A stretch of DNA of 56,809 nucleotides from Deltaproteobacteria bacterium (GTDB lineage Bacteria > Desulfobacterota > Desulfuromonadia > Geobacterales > Geobacteraceae). Positions 19,536-28,925 of this stretch are shown here, one piece after another. The notes beneath the pieces were generated by a model, which saw only the letters and a program-made list of their open reading frames with translations, was not told the origin of the DNA and did no database searches. A program made the position numbers and the translations under genes. Every line of letters begins with the position of its first letter. Within the stretch, counting starts at the first letter, position 1. The stretch is from assembly GCA_021847245.1 (NCBI GenBank), contig JAJZUC010000009.1, positions 1-56,809 on the forward strand, written 5' to 3'.

Positions 19536-20453
19536 TTACCCCCGCGGGTGGAACTGCTCGTGGAGCCGCTTGAGCCGCTCGCGGGTGACGTGGGTGTAGA
19601 TCTGGGTGGTGGAGAGATCCGCATGGCCGAGCATGGTCTGCACGCTCCGCAGGTCCGCCCCGTTTTCCAGGAGATGGGTCGCAAACGAATGGCGCAGCGT
19701 GTGGGGCGAAATCGGCTTCCTGATCCCCGCTTCCCGCGCCCGCTTTTTGATTATATTCCAGAACGCCTGGCGCGTCATCCGGTCGCCCAGCCGCGTCAGG
19801 AACAGGTAGGGGTTGTCCCCTTTCCGGTCCATGGCCGGTCGCATCCCGCCGACGTAACGCGCCACCGCCCCGCAGGCCGACTCCCCCATCGGAACGAGCC
19901 GCTCCTTCCCCCCCTTGCCGAACGCCATGAGGTACCCCGCCGCGAGGTTCACATCCCGAAGCTTCAGGGCGACGAGCTCCGAGACCCGCAGCCCCGTGGC
20001 GTAGAGGAGCTCCAGCATGGCCCGGTCACGCACTTCGAGCTGCCCCTCCCCCGCCGGCGCCGCCAGGAGCGCCTCCACCTCCCGTCCGGTCAATACCTGG
20101 GGGAGTTTCCCGATGGTCCTGGGCGCCTCGATGATGGCGGTGGGGTTCGCCTCGGCATAACCCTCCACCAGGAGGAAGCGGTGGAACATCCGGGCCGCCG
20201 ACAGCGCCCGGGCGCGGCTCCGGGCCCCGAGGCCACTCTCCTTGAGGGTCGCCAGGAAATCGACCACCACGGCGGCGGTGACGGCGGACGGCTCACCACA
20301 GCCGCGGCGCTCGAGAAAATCCAGGTACTTTGTCATGTCCCGGCCGTAGGCATCGAGGGTGTTCCGGGAGAGCCCCTTCTCGACCAGGAGATAGCTGAGA
20401 AAGAGATCGAGGTACTGGTTCATGGCCGTTGCGCTGCGCGGGCGCGCCGTCAC
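19536..20453 (-). CDS. xerD: XerC/XerD-family tyrosine recombinase
   Basis: Site-specific recombinase that resolves chromosome dimers at dif. The 305-residue frame has the N-terminal SAM-like domain and all catalytic residues: Arg in ATGLRVSEL, Lys in GKGGKER, His-x2-Arg in HTLRHSFATH, His in LGHADLSTTQ and Tyr in IYTHV. The GTG at 20453 overlaps the glnD stop codon (GTGA), suggesting coupled translation; an ATG ten codons later (20423) matches XerD N-termini better but lacks a ribosome-binding site. Whether it is XerC or XerD cannot be settled here. Confidence 0.9.
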   Translation of the reverse strand: MTARPRSATAMNQYLDLFLSYLLVEKGLSRNTLDAYGRDMTKYLDFLERRGCGEPSAVTAAVVVDFLATLKESGLGARSRARALSAARMFHRFLLVEGYAEANPTAIIEAPRTIGKLPQVLTGREVEALLAAPAGEGQLEVRDRAMLELLYATGLRVSELVALKLRDVNLAAGYLMAFGKGGKERLVPMGESACGAVARYVGGMRPAMDRKGDNPYLFLTRLGDRMTRQAFWNIIKKRAREAGIRKPISPHTLRHSFATHLLENGADLRSVQTMLGHADLSTTQIYTHVTRERLKRLHEQFHPRG

Positions 20454-23149
20454 TCGATCGCCTTGAGCAGCCGCTCCCTGATTTCTTCCAGCCGCTCCGG
20501 GCTCGTGATCTTGTGGCCGAAGATATCCTTCACGTAGAAGACGTCGGCCACCTGGTCGACCTTGGTGGAGATCTTCGAAATGCCGATGTATAGCCCCAGT
20601 TCCGTGAGGGTGCTCGTGATCAGGTAGAGAAGTCCCACCTTGTCATGGGTGTAGATGTCGATGACGGTATACTCGGACGAGACCTCGTTGTCGATCTCCA
20701 CCCGGGATCGGAAACGGGGCTTCACCCGCTCGGCGAGGAGCGTCGGCCGCTGCCGTTTCGCCACCAGCGTCCCCACCTGGATCTTGCCGGTGAGGACCTG
20801 CCGCAGGTCTTCCTCGACCCGCTTCCAGCGGCTCTCGTCGGTGATGACGAATCCCTGGGGGGAGTTGACCTGGAGGATGTCGAGGGCCTTGCCGTTGGAG
20901 CTGGTGTGGATCTGGGCCCCGAGGATGTTGATCCCGTTGGCCGCCATGACGCCGGTGATCATGGAGAAGAGTCCGGGGACATCGAGGGTGCAGATCGTGA
21001 AGTTGGAATACCCACCTTCGGGCTCGTGGGAAACGCGGGTCACGATCTTCTCGTGCTCGAGCTGGAGCAGGTTCTTCACATGCTCGGCGATTACCTCCGG
21101 CGGGTTGGAGAGGAGATGGCGGGTCGTCATCGCCTTCAGCTCCTCCCTCACCACCGCGGGGGGGAAGTCGGTGCCGATGATCTCCAGCACCCTCCGCTTG
21201 ACGTTCTTGACCCGCTCGCTTCGGGCTTCGAGCCGGAAATCGCCCCGCTCCAGGACGTTGAATGCCTTCTCGTAGAGCTCCTGGAGGAGCATCGCCTTCC
21301 ACTCGGTCCAGACGTCGACCCCCACGGCCCGGATGTCGGCATAGGTCAGGAGGTAGAGCATCTTCAGGTTCTCGCTCTTTTCCATCTGCCGGGCAAACTG
21401 GATGATCATCTTCTCGTCGTGGAGATCGCGGCGCTGGGCGATGTGGGCCATGAGGAGGTGAGTCCCGACGAGGAACTCCAGGCGCTCGCTGTCCTCCCGG
21501 GAGAGCCCCATCCGGCGCGCGATGGTCGGCATCATCGCCGCCCCCTTCTCGGCGTGCCCGCCCCCCTCTCCCTTCCCGATGTCATGGAAGAGGACCGCCA
21601 GCAGAAGGAGTTCGCGCTTGTCGACCTGCCGGGCCAGCTGCGTCAGGAGCGGCAGCTCTTCCTCGCGCTCGCCGCGGAGGAGCCGGATGATCTCCTCGAC
21701 CGCAAAGAGCGAGTGCATGTCGACCGTGTAGATGTGGTAGAGGTCGTGCTGCACCTTGCAGAAGATGTGGCCGAACTCGGGGATGAAGCGGTTGAGAAAC
21801 TCCAGGTGGTGCATCAGCCGCAGGGTCTCGGAGACCCCCTTGTCGCTGCGCAGGATGGCGAAGAACGACTGGTTCACCTCCCTGTTCCGGCGGAACTTGT
21901 CGTTCACGAGGTGAAGGCTTCTGCGGATGAGGGCCTTGGCGGCGACACTGATGGCGACGCCGTGTTTCTGGGCGTACTCGAAGATCTTCATGAGCCGGGC
22001 CGGTTCCTTCTCGAATACCGACTCGTCGGGGATCACGAGCTCTCCCTTGAGGATGTAGAACCCATCGCCGATCGGCCGGCGGATGAAGTATCCCAGGATG
22101 CGGAACGCCCCCTCGTCGCGGCGGGAGCAGGCGGCGATGAGCGACGACGCGATATGCTCGACCTTCGTGGCGTGGAGGTAGTAATCCCGCATGAACTCCT
22201 CAACCGCCAGGGTCCTGCCCGAATCTTCGTACCCGAAGAAGGCGGCGAGCCGGGCCTGGGCATCGAAGGTGAGCTGGTCGCTCTTGCGCCCCGCGAAAAA
22301 GTGGAGCTCGTTGCGGATCCGCCAGAGATAGGCGAGCGCCTCGCGGTATCCGGCCAGCTCCTCCTCGCTCAGTACCCCCTTGACGATCAGCTCCTTGGGG
22401 TCGCTCACCTTGTACTTGATCTTCGCCACCCAGAGGGCGGTATGGAGATCCCGCAGTCCCCCTTCGCTCTCCTTGACATTCGGTTCCAGCAGGTAGACCG
22501 ACGAGCCGTACTTTTCCCGCCGCTTCCGCAGCTCATCGACCTTTTCCCGGATGAACGAGTCGCTGCGCCGGGCGAGGATCTGGGTCACCATCACCTTTTC
22601 GAACTCCTTGGCGAGGATGCGGCTCCCCGCCAGGACGCGGGCATCGAGCAGGGCGGTGCGGACCGTGCTGTCGGAGGCGGCCATCTCCACGCAGTCCTGG
22701 AGGTTGCGCACCGAGTACCCCACATCGAGCTTCATGTCCCAGAGAAAGTAGAGAAGCTTCTGGGCGATGTCCTCCACCCGGGCCTGATCCTTCCCGCTGT
22801 AGAGGAACATGAGATCGATGTCCGAGAAGGGATTCAGCTCGCCGCGGCCGTAGCCGCCGATCGCCATGAGGGTGAGATGGTTCTTCCCCTTGCCGTGCTG
22901 GGCAAGGTCGCGGGTGATGCTCCGGAAGAGCTTGCGGATGAGGGTGTCGGTCATGGCCGTGATCTCGCGGACCACGGAGTCTCCCCGGGCACCGGCACGG
23001 TGGAGGGCCATGATCTCCCCCCGGTAGTGGGTGAGGAAATGCTTGCTGGCGGCCAGGTAGAGGGGACGCTTCTCCTCGAAGGAGGCCCGCCCCGCGTCGC
23101 CAGCCTCCTGGGAGATGTCGGGGAAGTATCGGTCGATGTTGAATTCCAT
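20450..23149 (-). CDS. glnD: Bifunctional PII uridylyltransferase/uridylyl-removing enzyme
   Basis: Senses glutamine and uridylylates or de-uridylylates PII (GlnB, encoded at 38048-38386). The 899-residue protein has the nucleotidyltransferase site GGYGRGELNPFSDIDLMF (about residues 98-115), the HD uridylyl-removing domain with FHDIGKG (about 515-525), and two C-terminal ACT domains that bind glutamine (about residues 710-790 and 825-899). It follows the amidase gene by 12 bases and overlaps xer. Confidence 0.95.
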   Translation of the reverse strand: MEFNIDRYFPDISQEAGDAGRASFEEKRPLYLAASKHFLTHYRGEIMALHRAGARGDSVVREITAMTDTLIRKLFRSITRDLAQHGKGKNHLTLMAIGGYGRGELNPFSDIDLMFLYSGKDQARVEDIAQKLLYFLWDMKLDVGYSVRNLQDCVEMAASDSTVRTALLDARVLAGSRILAKEFEKVMVTQILARRSDSFIREKVDELRKRREKYGSSVYLLEPNVKESEGGLRDLHTALWVAKIKYKVSDPKELIVKGVLSEEELAGYREALAYLWRIRNELHFFAGRKSDQLTFDAQARLAAFFGYEDSGRTLAVEEFMRDYYLHATKVEHIASSLIAACSRRDEGAFRILGYFIRRPIGDGFYILKGELVIPDESVFEKEPARLMKIFEYAQKHGVAISVAAKALIRRSLHLVNDKFRRNREVNQSFFAILRSDKGVSETLRLMHHLEFLNRFIPEFGHIFCKVQHDLYHIYTVDMHSLFAVEEIIRLLRGEREEELPLLTQLARQVDKRELLLLAVLFHDIGKGEGGGHAEKGAAMMPTIARRMGLSREDSERLEFLVGTHLLMAHIAQRRDLHDEKMIIQFARQMEKSENLKMLYLLTYADIRAVGVDVWTEWKAMLLQELYEKAFNVLERGDFRLEARSERVKNVKRRVLEIIGTDFPPAVVREELKAMTTRHLLSNPPEVIAEHVKNLLQLEHEKIVTRVSHEPEGGYSNFTICTLDVPGLFSMITGVMAANGINILGAQIHTSSNGKALDILQVNSPQGFVITDESRWKRVEEDLRQVLTGKIQVGTLVAKRQRPTLLAERVKPRFRSRVEIDNEVSSEYTVIDIYTHDKVGLLYLITSTLTELGLYIGISKISTKVDQVADVFYVKDIFGHKITSPERLEEIRERLLKAIE

Positions 23150-23161
23150 GGCCCCTTTCGT

Positions 23162-24502
23162 CTACCTCAGGCTGTTGATGTATCCCCTGATGCCTTCCAC
23201 GATCCCCTCGGCGGTCCGCTCCTGGTACTCGGGGCTCGTGAGCCGGGCCTCTTCGGCCTCGTTGCTGATGAAGGCGCTCTCCACCAGGATGCTCGGCATG
23301 GTCGCCCCCACCAGCACGTAGAACGGCCCCTGCTTCACCCCGAGGTTCCTGGAGGTCGGGTAACTGCCGTGGATCTTCCTGTAGACCGCCTTCTGCACCT
23401 CTTCGGCCAGGTGGGCCGAGTCGTTGATCTTGTAATTGGCCATCAGGTCGAAGAGAATCGCCTGCAGCAGACTCACCTTTTCGAGGGAGGTATTGTTCTC
23501 CCGGGCCGCCACCTGGGCCGCCTTCTCGGTCTTGGCCAGATTCAGGTAGTAGGTCTCGATCCCGGTCGCCCCCCGGTTGAGCGAGGCGTTGGCGTGAACC
23601 GACACGAAGAGGTCGGCGTTCACCTTGTTGGCGATGGCGGTCCGCTCTTCCAGGGGGATGAAGACATCGGTGGAACGGGTCATGACCACATCAAGGCCGA
23701 GCTCCGACCGGAGTTTTTCGGCGAGCTTCAGACCGATGGCGAGGACCACATCCTTCTCCTGGGTCCCGTTGGCGCCGATGGCCCCGGGGTCATGGCCGCC
23801 GTGGCCGGGATCGACCACGATCCGGCGGATCTTCCCCGGCTTCAGTTTGGCGACGGGGACAGGTTTCTCCTCGCGGGGCTCGGGCCTTTTCACCTCGGCC
23901 GCCTCGGCCGGAGCAGCCTGGATCTGCTCGGTGAGCCGCGAAATCTCCAGGGGGCGCTCCCCCTTCACGTCGATAACGATCCTGGTCGGATCGGCAAGGG
24001 AAAAGACCTTGTAATCCTTGATCTTCTCCAGGTCGAGCACCACCCGCACCACATCGGCTCTGTACTGGGCGGAGCGGACGGTCTTGAGGAAACCGTCGCC
24101 GACGGGGATGTCCTTCACCCCCGGAGCGAGACGAGCCCCCTCAAGATCGAGGTAGATGCGGGAGGGATAGGGATCGGCCGGGTGCTGCCTGATCTGGTGC
24201 GCCTCGAACCGAGTCTCCCGGTCGACGGCGATGGAAACCCGGGTATAGTCCGGGTTCGACCAGTAGCGGATCTCCTTTACCACCGCCTTGGCGCCGACGG
24301 CGCTTTCCCCCGCCCCCTTCGCAGCGGAAGAGCCTGAGGCGGCCGATGGTTTCTTGACACTCTTCTTCTTTGTGGCCGCCACCGTCCTTTTCCCGTCGCG
24401 AGAGGTCTCCCTCTCCGCTGCCGGGGCAACGGTGCCGAGGACGAACAGCACGAGAAACAGCGACACGGTGGCAATAAGAGTTGTCCGGCAAAGCTTCGTC
24501 AC
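23162..24502 (-). CDS. amiC: N-acetylmuramoyl-L-alanine amidase with AMIN domain
   Basis: Periplasmic zinc amidase that cleaves septal peptidoglycan to separate daughter cells. The 446-residue protein has an N-terminal signal (hydrophobic residues about 9-27), a basic linker, an AMIN targeting domain (about 80-180) and an Amidase_3 domain (about 228-445) with zinc ligands in DPGHGGHDPGA, the Glu in QEKDVV, SVHAN and the C-terminal VESAFISNE. The start is a GTG 2 bases after the mutS stop. Family naming AmiA/B/C cannot be resolved. Confidence 0.93.
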   Translation of the reverse strand: MTKLCRTTLIATVSLFLVLFVLGTVAPAAERETSRDGKRTVAATKKKSVKKPSAASGSSAAKGAGESAVGAKAVVKEIRYWSNPDYTRVSIAVDRETRFEAHQIRQHPADPYPSRIYLDLEGARLAPGVKDIPVGDGFLKTVRSAQYRADVVRVVLDLEKIKDYKVFSLADPTRIVIDVKGERPLEISRLTEQIQAAPAEAAEVKRPEPREEKPVPVAKLKPGKIRRIVVDPGHGGHDPGAIGANGTQEKDVVLAIGLKLAEKLRSELGLDVVMTRSTDVFIPLEERTAIANKVNADLFVSVHANASLNRGATGIETYYLNLAKTEKAAQVAARENNTSLEKVSLLQAILFDLMANYKINDSAHLAEEVQKAVYRKIHGSYPTSRNLGVKQGPFYVLVGATMPSILVESAFISNEAEEARLTSPEYQERTAEGIVEGIRGYINSLR

Positions 24503-24504
24503 GT

Positions 24505-27123
24505 TCAGACCATCCTTTTCAACTCATCGAGAATATTGAGCGCCTCAAGGGGAGTCAGCGCTGCAATATTCAAACCAGCGATCCGGGCGCGCAGCAGGTC
24601 GGCGCCCTGATCGAAAAGGGAGAGCTGGGGGGACTCCTTCGGCACCGCCCCCTTCTTACCCTTGGCAATCCGTGGCACCCCCCCTTCGGCGTATTCACCC
24701 TTTTCGAGATTCTGCAGGATCTCTTTGGCCCGCTCGATCACCTCCGCGGGAAGTCCCGCCAGCCGCGCCACCTGGATGCCGTAGGAGTGGGACGCCCCCC
24801 CCGGAACGATCTTGCGCAGGAAAATCACCTGGTCGTTCCATTCCTTCACGGCGACGTTGCAGTTCTTGATCCGCCCGCGGGTCACCGCCAGCTCGGTCAG
24901 CTCATGGTAGTGGGTGGCGAAGAGGGTCTTGGCCGCGCAGCGCTCCGTGTCGTGGAGATACTCGGCCACGGCCCACGCGATGGAGACGCCGTCGAAGGTG
25001 GAGGTGCCGCGGCCGATCTCGTCCAGAACGATGAGGCTGCGGGGGGTGGCGTTACGCAGGATCGCGGCGGTCTCCATCATCTCCACCATGAAGGTCGACT
25101 GCCCGCGGGCCAGGTTGTCGGAGGCCCCGACCCGGGTGAAGATCCGGTCGACGATTCCGATCCGGGCCTCGGCGGCCGGAACGAAGCTCCCCATCTGGGC
25201 CATGAGGGCGATGAGGGCCACCTGCCGCATGAAGGTCGACTTGCCGGCCATGTTCGGTCCGGTGATGATGACGAGCTGGTTCTCGGCGTTGTCGAGCAGC
25301 AGATCATTCGGCACGAAACGCTCGGAGGCGTTGAGGGCCTCCACCACCGGGTGGCGCCCTTCGGTCACCGAAAAGACGTCCCCCTCGTCCACGACCGGCC
25401 GGCAGTACCCCCGCTCGTGGGCCACCTCGGCCAGGGCGACGAGGACATCGAGGGTGGCGAGGCGGTCCGCGGTCCGGGCGATCCGCTCCCCCCGGGCCGC
25501 CACCTGCTGCCGGATCTCCTGGAAGAGCGCGTACTCCAGCTCCACGATCCGCTCCTCGGCCCCCAGCACCTTCTCCTCGTACTCCTTCAGCTCGGGGGTG
25601 ATGAAGCGCTCGGCGTTGGCCAGGGTCTGGCGGCGGATGTACTCTTCGGGGATCGACGCGAGGTTCGATCTGGTCACCTCGATGTAGTAGCCGAAGACCT
25701 TGTTGTAACGGATCTTGAGGGAGGCGATGCCGGTGCGGGCCTTCTCCTTCGCCTCCAGGCGGGCGATGAATCCCTTCCCTTCGCGGCTGATGGCGCGCAG
25801 CTCGTCCAGCTCGGCGTGGTAGCCGTCGGCGATGATCCCCCCTTCGCGCAGAACGAAAGGTGGGTCCGCCACGATCCCCCGGGCGACGAGCCCCTTCACA
25901 TCCTCCAGGGGATCGACCTCCGAGCGGATCTGGCGCAAGAGGGGCGCCGCGACGCCGTCGAGAAGATCGAAGAGGGGGGGAATCTTCTCCAGCGACGCCC
26001 GCAGGGCCACGAGATCCTTGGCCCCGGCGCTCGCCAGGCTGATCCGGCCATTCAGGCGCTCCAGGTCATAGACCCCGTCGAGCACTTCCCGCAGCGCGGC
26101 CCGCAGCGCCGCGTCACCGACCAGTTCCGCCACCGCGTCCTGTCTTTTCGTTATCTTCTCAACAGATACCAGGGGATAGTTGATCCACTGCCGGAGCTTT
26201 CTCCCCCCCATGGCGGTGGCGGTCCGGTCCAGGAGCCCCAGGAGCGACCCGCGCCGTTTCCCCTCCGCCAGCGTGGCCGTCAGCTCCAGGTTGCGCCGGG
26301 TCGATTCGTCGAGGACGAGGAACTCCTGGGTGCGGTAGACCCGGAGGTCCCGGATATGGTCGACCCTCCCCTTCTGGGTCTGCTGCAGATAGTGAAGGAC
26401 CGCGGCCGCCGCCTGCAACCCCTCGGCCAGCCCGCCGCAGCCGAGGGCGTCGGGGGAGGCGACGCCGAAATGGTTGCGGATGAGCCGCTCCACGTAATCC
26501 CGGTCGTAGACCCAGTCGTCGATGGCCGAGATCATCCTCCCCGCAGCCAGGTCCGCCCGCCCCGCCAGCCGGCCGTTCTCCCGCAAGGTAGCCGGCACCA
26601 GGATCTCTCGCGGGTCGACGCAGGCCACCTCGCTCCAGACTGCATCTTCCCCGTCCGTCTCCGTGGCGCGAAAATCGCCGGTGGAGAGGTCCAGATAGGC
26701 GACCCCCCATCGTGGACCGTCACCGCCGAAGAGGGAGAGGAGGTAGTTGTTTTCCTTGGGGGAGAGGCTCTCGGATTCCACCACGAGCCCGGGAGTGACC
26801 ACCTTCACCACCTCGCGGCGAACGATTCCCTTGACGCTTTTCGGATCCTCCACCTGCTCGCAGATGGCGACCTTTTCGCCCGCCTCGATCAACCGGGCGA
26901 TATAGGGTGCGGAAGAATGGTACGGAACGCCGCAGAGGGGCACGTCATTGCCGTCCCCCCCCTTGCCGCGCGAGGTAAGGGTAATGTCGAGGATACGCGA
27001 CGCCTTGACCGCATCATCGAGAAACATTTCGTAGAAATCGCCGAGCCTGAAGAAGAGAATCGCGTCGGGATAATCCGCCTTGATCTCCAGGTACTGGCGC
27101 ATCATCGGGGTGAGTTCGGACAT
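24505..27123 (-). CDS. mutS: DNA mismatch repair protein MutS
   Basis: Recognises mismatches and small loops and starts repair. The 872-residue protein has the N-terminal mismatch-binding domain with the Phe-x-Glu of GDFYEMF, connector and lever domains, and the C-terminal ABC ATPase with Walker [14 protein letters not shown], signature region and Walker [15 protein letters not shown], ending in the helix-turn-helix dimer domain. The ATG at 27123 is preceded by TAAGG at 8 bases; longer in-frame sequence upstream lacks homology. It heads the mutS-amidase-glnD-xer-apgM run and borders the accessory patch. Confidence 0.97.
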   Translation of the reverse strand: MSELTPMMRQYLEIKADYPDAILFFRLGDFYEMFLDDAVKASRILDITLTSRGKGGDGNDVPLCGVPYHSSAPYIARLIEAGEKVAICEQVEDPKSVKGIVRREVVKVVTPGLVVESESLSPKENNYLLSLFGGDGPRWGVAYLDLSTGDFRATETDGEDAVWSEVACVDPREILVPATLRENGRLAGRADLAAGRMISAIDDWVYDRDYVERLIRNHFGVASPDALGCGGLAEGLQAAAAVLHYLQQTQKGRVDHIRDLRVYRTQEFLVLDESTRRNLELTATLAEGKRRGSLLGLLDRTATAMGGRKLRQWINYPLVSVEKITKRQDAVAELVGDAALRAALREVLDGVYDLERLNGRISLASAGAKDLVALRASLEKIPPLFDLLDGVAAPLLRQIRSEVDPLEDVKGLVARGIVADPPFVLREGGIIADGYHAELDELRAISREGKGFIARLEAKEKARTGIASLKIRYNKVFGYYIEVTRSNLASIPEEYIRRQTLANAERFITPELKEYEEKVLGAEERIVELEYALFQEIRQQVAARGERIARTADRLATLDVLVALAEVAHERGYCRPVVDEGDVFSVTEGRHPVVEALNASERFVPNDLLLDNAENQLVIITGPNMAGKSTFMRQVALIALMAQMGSFVPAAEARIGIVDRIFTRVGASDNLARGQSTFMVEMMETAAILRNATPRSLIVLDEIGRGTSTFDGVSIAWAVAEYLHDTERCAAKTLFATHYHELTELAVTRGRIKNCNVAVKEWNDQVIFLRKIVPGGASHSYGIQVARLAGLPAEVIERAKEILQNLEKGEYAEGGVPRIAKGKKGAVPKESPQLSLFDQGADLLRARIAGLNIAALTPLEALNILDELKRMV

Positions 27124-27222
27124 CGATAAAACCTTACAGTTGCTTGATTGGGGAGGTATCGTACCAGAAAAGGGCGCGCATTGTAAGACCCAAACCGGTC
27201 GGATTCGCACGCACCGTGACAG

Positions 27223-27492
27223 TTGATACAAAAAACGCTGACCCATTACATAACGTTCAGTGACCCGCCATATCTGGGGCTGCCTCGTAGGACGCCGCAC
27301 GACCTGCGTCGGACGGCGGCAACCAAGATGTCTGAGCTGGGCGCGAGTGACGAGATCGTGGACGCGATCCTGAATCACAAGAAAAAGGGAGTCATCGGCA
27401 CATACAATCGCAACAAGTACGACAAGGAAAAGCAGAAGTGACTGACCAAATGGTCACAACACCTGGAAAAATTGATGAAAGAAACAAAGTAG
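27223..27492 (+). pseudogene. C-terminal remnant of a tyrosine phage integrase
   Basis: The frame carries only the last part of an integrase catalytic domain: the His-x2-Arg box in [13 protein letters not shown], the later [14 protein letters not shown] with the Tyr nucleophile region, and [15 protein letters not shown] at 27439 interrupts the frame, but the same frame continues with [16 protein letters not shown] up to TAG at 27490-27492, the usual integrase C-terminal style. The N-terminal DNA-binding domains and first catalytic Arg are missing. It marks an old mobile element beside the toxin-antitoxin pair and tRNA-Cys. Confidence 0.8.
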
Positions 27493-27528
27493 CCGTGTAA
27501 CAGGAAATACCCCCGGTCGACAAAATGT

Positions 27529-27557
27529 TTGCTCAAATATGACTTCTGAGGTATATA
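27529..27557 (+). promoter_or_regulatory. Promoter and palindrome of the toxin-antitoxin pair
   Basis: TTGCTC (27529-27534), a 17-base spacer and TATATA (27552-27557). The -10 lies inside the perfect palindrome GGTATATACC (27550-27559), a possible autoregulatory operator. The predicted start point coincides with the toxin GTG at 27564. Confidence 0.5.
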
Positions 27558-27563
27558 CCTTCT

Positions 27564-27923
27564 GTGGCATGGGACATCGAATACACCGGCGAGTTTGAGG
27601 CGTGGTGGGAGACCCTGACGGAAGGAGCGCAGATCGACGTTGATACGGTTGTCGGACTACTTCAGGAATGCGGACCCAATCTCCCCTTCCCTTACTCGTC
27701 GGGGGTTAGCGGTTCCAGGCATTCCCACATGCGGGAGCTGAGGATTCAGCACCAGGGGCGACCGATCCGGGTGCTCTATGCGTTCGACCCACACCGGACG
27801 GCGATCTTGCTCCTCGGTGGCGACAAGACCGGCAACAATCGCTGGTACAAGGTAAATGTCCCAATTGCCGACAGGCTCTACGACGAGTATCTGGAAGAAT
27901 TGGAACAGGAACGGAGGCAGTAG
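27564..27923 (+). CDS. RelE/HigB-family toxin (Gp49-like)
   Basis: A 119-residue protein of the phage-derived Gp49/HigB type, whose members cleave mRNA on the ribosome. Typical features are EFEAWWETLTEGAQ at the N-terminus, SRHSHMRELRIQHQGRPIRVLYAFDP in the core (quoted in two parts: SRHSHMRELRIQ and GRPIRVLYAFDP) and ILLLGGDKTG. The Arg/His-rich core is where catalytic residues lie in the family. The antitoxin follows after 2 bases, toxin first as in higBA. The GTG start has no good ribosome-binding site and the next in-frame Met is too far inside. Confidence 0.87.
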   Translation: MAWDIEYTGEFEAWWETLTEGAQIDVDTVVGLLQECGPNLPFPYSSGVSGSRHSHMRELRIQHQGRPIRVLYAFDPHRTAILLLGGDKTGNNRWYKVNVPIADRLYDEYLEELEQERRQ

Positions 27924-27925
27924 TC

Positions 27926-28252
27926 ATGGCAAAACCCTACAGCACGTTACGCGCAAAGATGTCGCCGGAGGCCCGCGCCAAGGCGGAGGAGCAAACCCGG
28001 CAGCTTCTGCAGGAAATGCCGCTCCAGGAATTGCGGCAGGCACGGAAGATGAGCCAGGAACAGATGGCCAAGAGCCTGCACACCAAGCAGTCGAACGTCT
28101 CCCGGATCGAGAAGCGGACGGATATGTATATATCCACGCTACGTAGCGTAATAAAGGCCATGGGTGGAGACCTGGAGATCGTGGCCCGTTTTCCGGACGG
28201 CAATGTCCGAATCAATCAGTTTGAGGAGCTGGATGAGGCGGTTAAGGCCTGA
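27926..28252 (+). CDS. HigA-like antitoxin, XRE-type helix-turn-helix
   Basis: A 108-residue DNA-binding antitoxin. An N-terminal helical part is followed by an XRE helix-turn-helix (about residues 38-65: LRQARKMSQEQMAKSLHTKQ, then SNVSRIEKR) and a short C-terminal MGGDLEIVARFPDG segment, the usual layout of antitoxins paired with Gp49-like toxins. It should neutralise the toxin and repress the shared promoter; the palindrome at 27550-27559 is the obvious operator. GGAGGCAG precedes its ATG. Confidence 0.88.
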   Translation: MAKPYSTLRAKMSPEARAKAEEQTRQLLQEMPLQELRQARKMSQEQMAKSLHTKQSNVSRIEKRTDMYISTLRSVIKAMGGDLEIVARFPDGNVRINQFEELDEAVKA

Positions 28253-28268
28253 TATACCGGGAGGGCCG

Positions 28269-28382
28269 ATGCTGTAGAACGACAAAGAGGCCGCTAAACT
28301 GGCCGAGGAAGAGTTGAAGGAGTTGAGAAGAAACTATTCGGCAGCGAAGGACAATGAAAATCCCCCGGAGCAGACACAATAG
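28269..28382 (+). pseudogene. Possible decayed small gene
   Basis: After ATG CTG the frame meets TAG (28275-28277), then stays open for 34 codons with protein-like composition (NDKEAAKLAEEELKELRR, then NYSAAKDNENPPEQTQ) up to TAG at 28380-28382. The amphipathic Glu/Lys/Leu helix looks coding, and a single change at the TAG would give a 37-residue product. I do not recognise a family. It may equally be the tail of a lost mobile-element gene. Confidence 0.3.
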
Positions 28383-28436
28383 CTGAACTCCTTTCCTGTC
28401 GAAAAGAGGTTGCATGAGAGGTTGCACGAAAAGACA

Positions 28437-28466
28437 AAGGGGTTAGCCTTAACTGGCTAACCCCTT
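28437..28466 (-). terminator. Intrinsic terminator of tRNA-Cys
   Basis: A perfect 12-bp stem AAGGGGTTAGCC / GGCTAACCCCTT (28437-28448, 28455-28466) with a 6-base loop, followed on the minus strand by TTGTCTTTTC and on the plus strand by GATTTTT. Confidence 0.85.
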
Positions 28467-28474
28467 GATTTTTA

Positions 28475-28549
<75 letters not shown>

Positions 28550-28582
28550 GAATTATGTATCCTTCTAGAGAAGGGATTTTGG

Positions 28583-28611
28583 TATATACCCTATTCCATC
28601 CATGCTGTCAA
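28583..28611 (-). promoter_or_regulatory. Sigma-70 promoter for tRNA-Cys
   Basis: Minus-strand consensus TTGACA (28606-28611), exactly 17 bases, then TATATA (28583-28588). The tRNA begins about 33 bases after the -10. Confidence 0.8.
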
Positions 28612-28734
28612 CGTGAAATATTCCCCGGCAAGCCCACCCTGCGGCAGCCAATTTGCAGTTTCCCTTGGGGCGGGGAAGGAGCATCACCCATAACACTTTG
28701 AAATTGCGGAAGCATCCGGAAAGGAGCGGCAATC

Positions 28735-28920
28735 ATGGCTGAACAGAAGACCTGCAGCTGCGGAGAAAAGCACCAGGGACACCTCTGTGTCCTCAAGAGC
28801 ATGGGGCTCATGGAGCAGGTACGTCACCTGAGCTCCGCCCCCACGGTGAGCTGCTTCATGTGCGGAGCGGAGGCAAACTCGGCCGACAACGTCTGCGAGC
28901 CGGTTCCGCTGAAGAAGTAG
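28735..28920 (+). CDS. Small cysteine-rich protein (61 residues)
   Basis: MAEQKTCSCGEKHQGHLCVL opens a 61-residue protein with seven Cys: CSC, a single Cys near residue 18, and CFMC near 40-43, plus one Cys near the end. The pattern with adjacent His suggests zinc binding. AAAGGAG lies 8 bases before the ATG. It ends 5 bases before the convergent pgsA stop. I do not recognise a named family; function is unknown. Confidence 0.75.
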   Translation: MAEQKTCSCGEKHQGHLCVLKSMGLMEQVRHLSSAPTVSCFMCGAEANSADNVCEPVPLKK

Positions 28921-28925
28921 GGGCC

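Noticed and set aside
20645-24337. A 1230-codon open frame on the plus strand
   Set aside because: It is antisense to glnD and the amidase gene, with no recognisable domain.
27124-27300. A duplicate of the tRNA-Cys 3' end as an attachment site
   Set aside because: No clear copy of the T-arm/acceptor sequence is seen; only a loose resemblance near 27196-27212.
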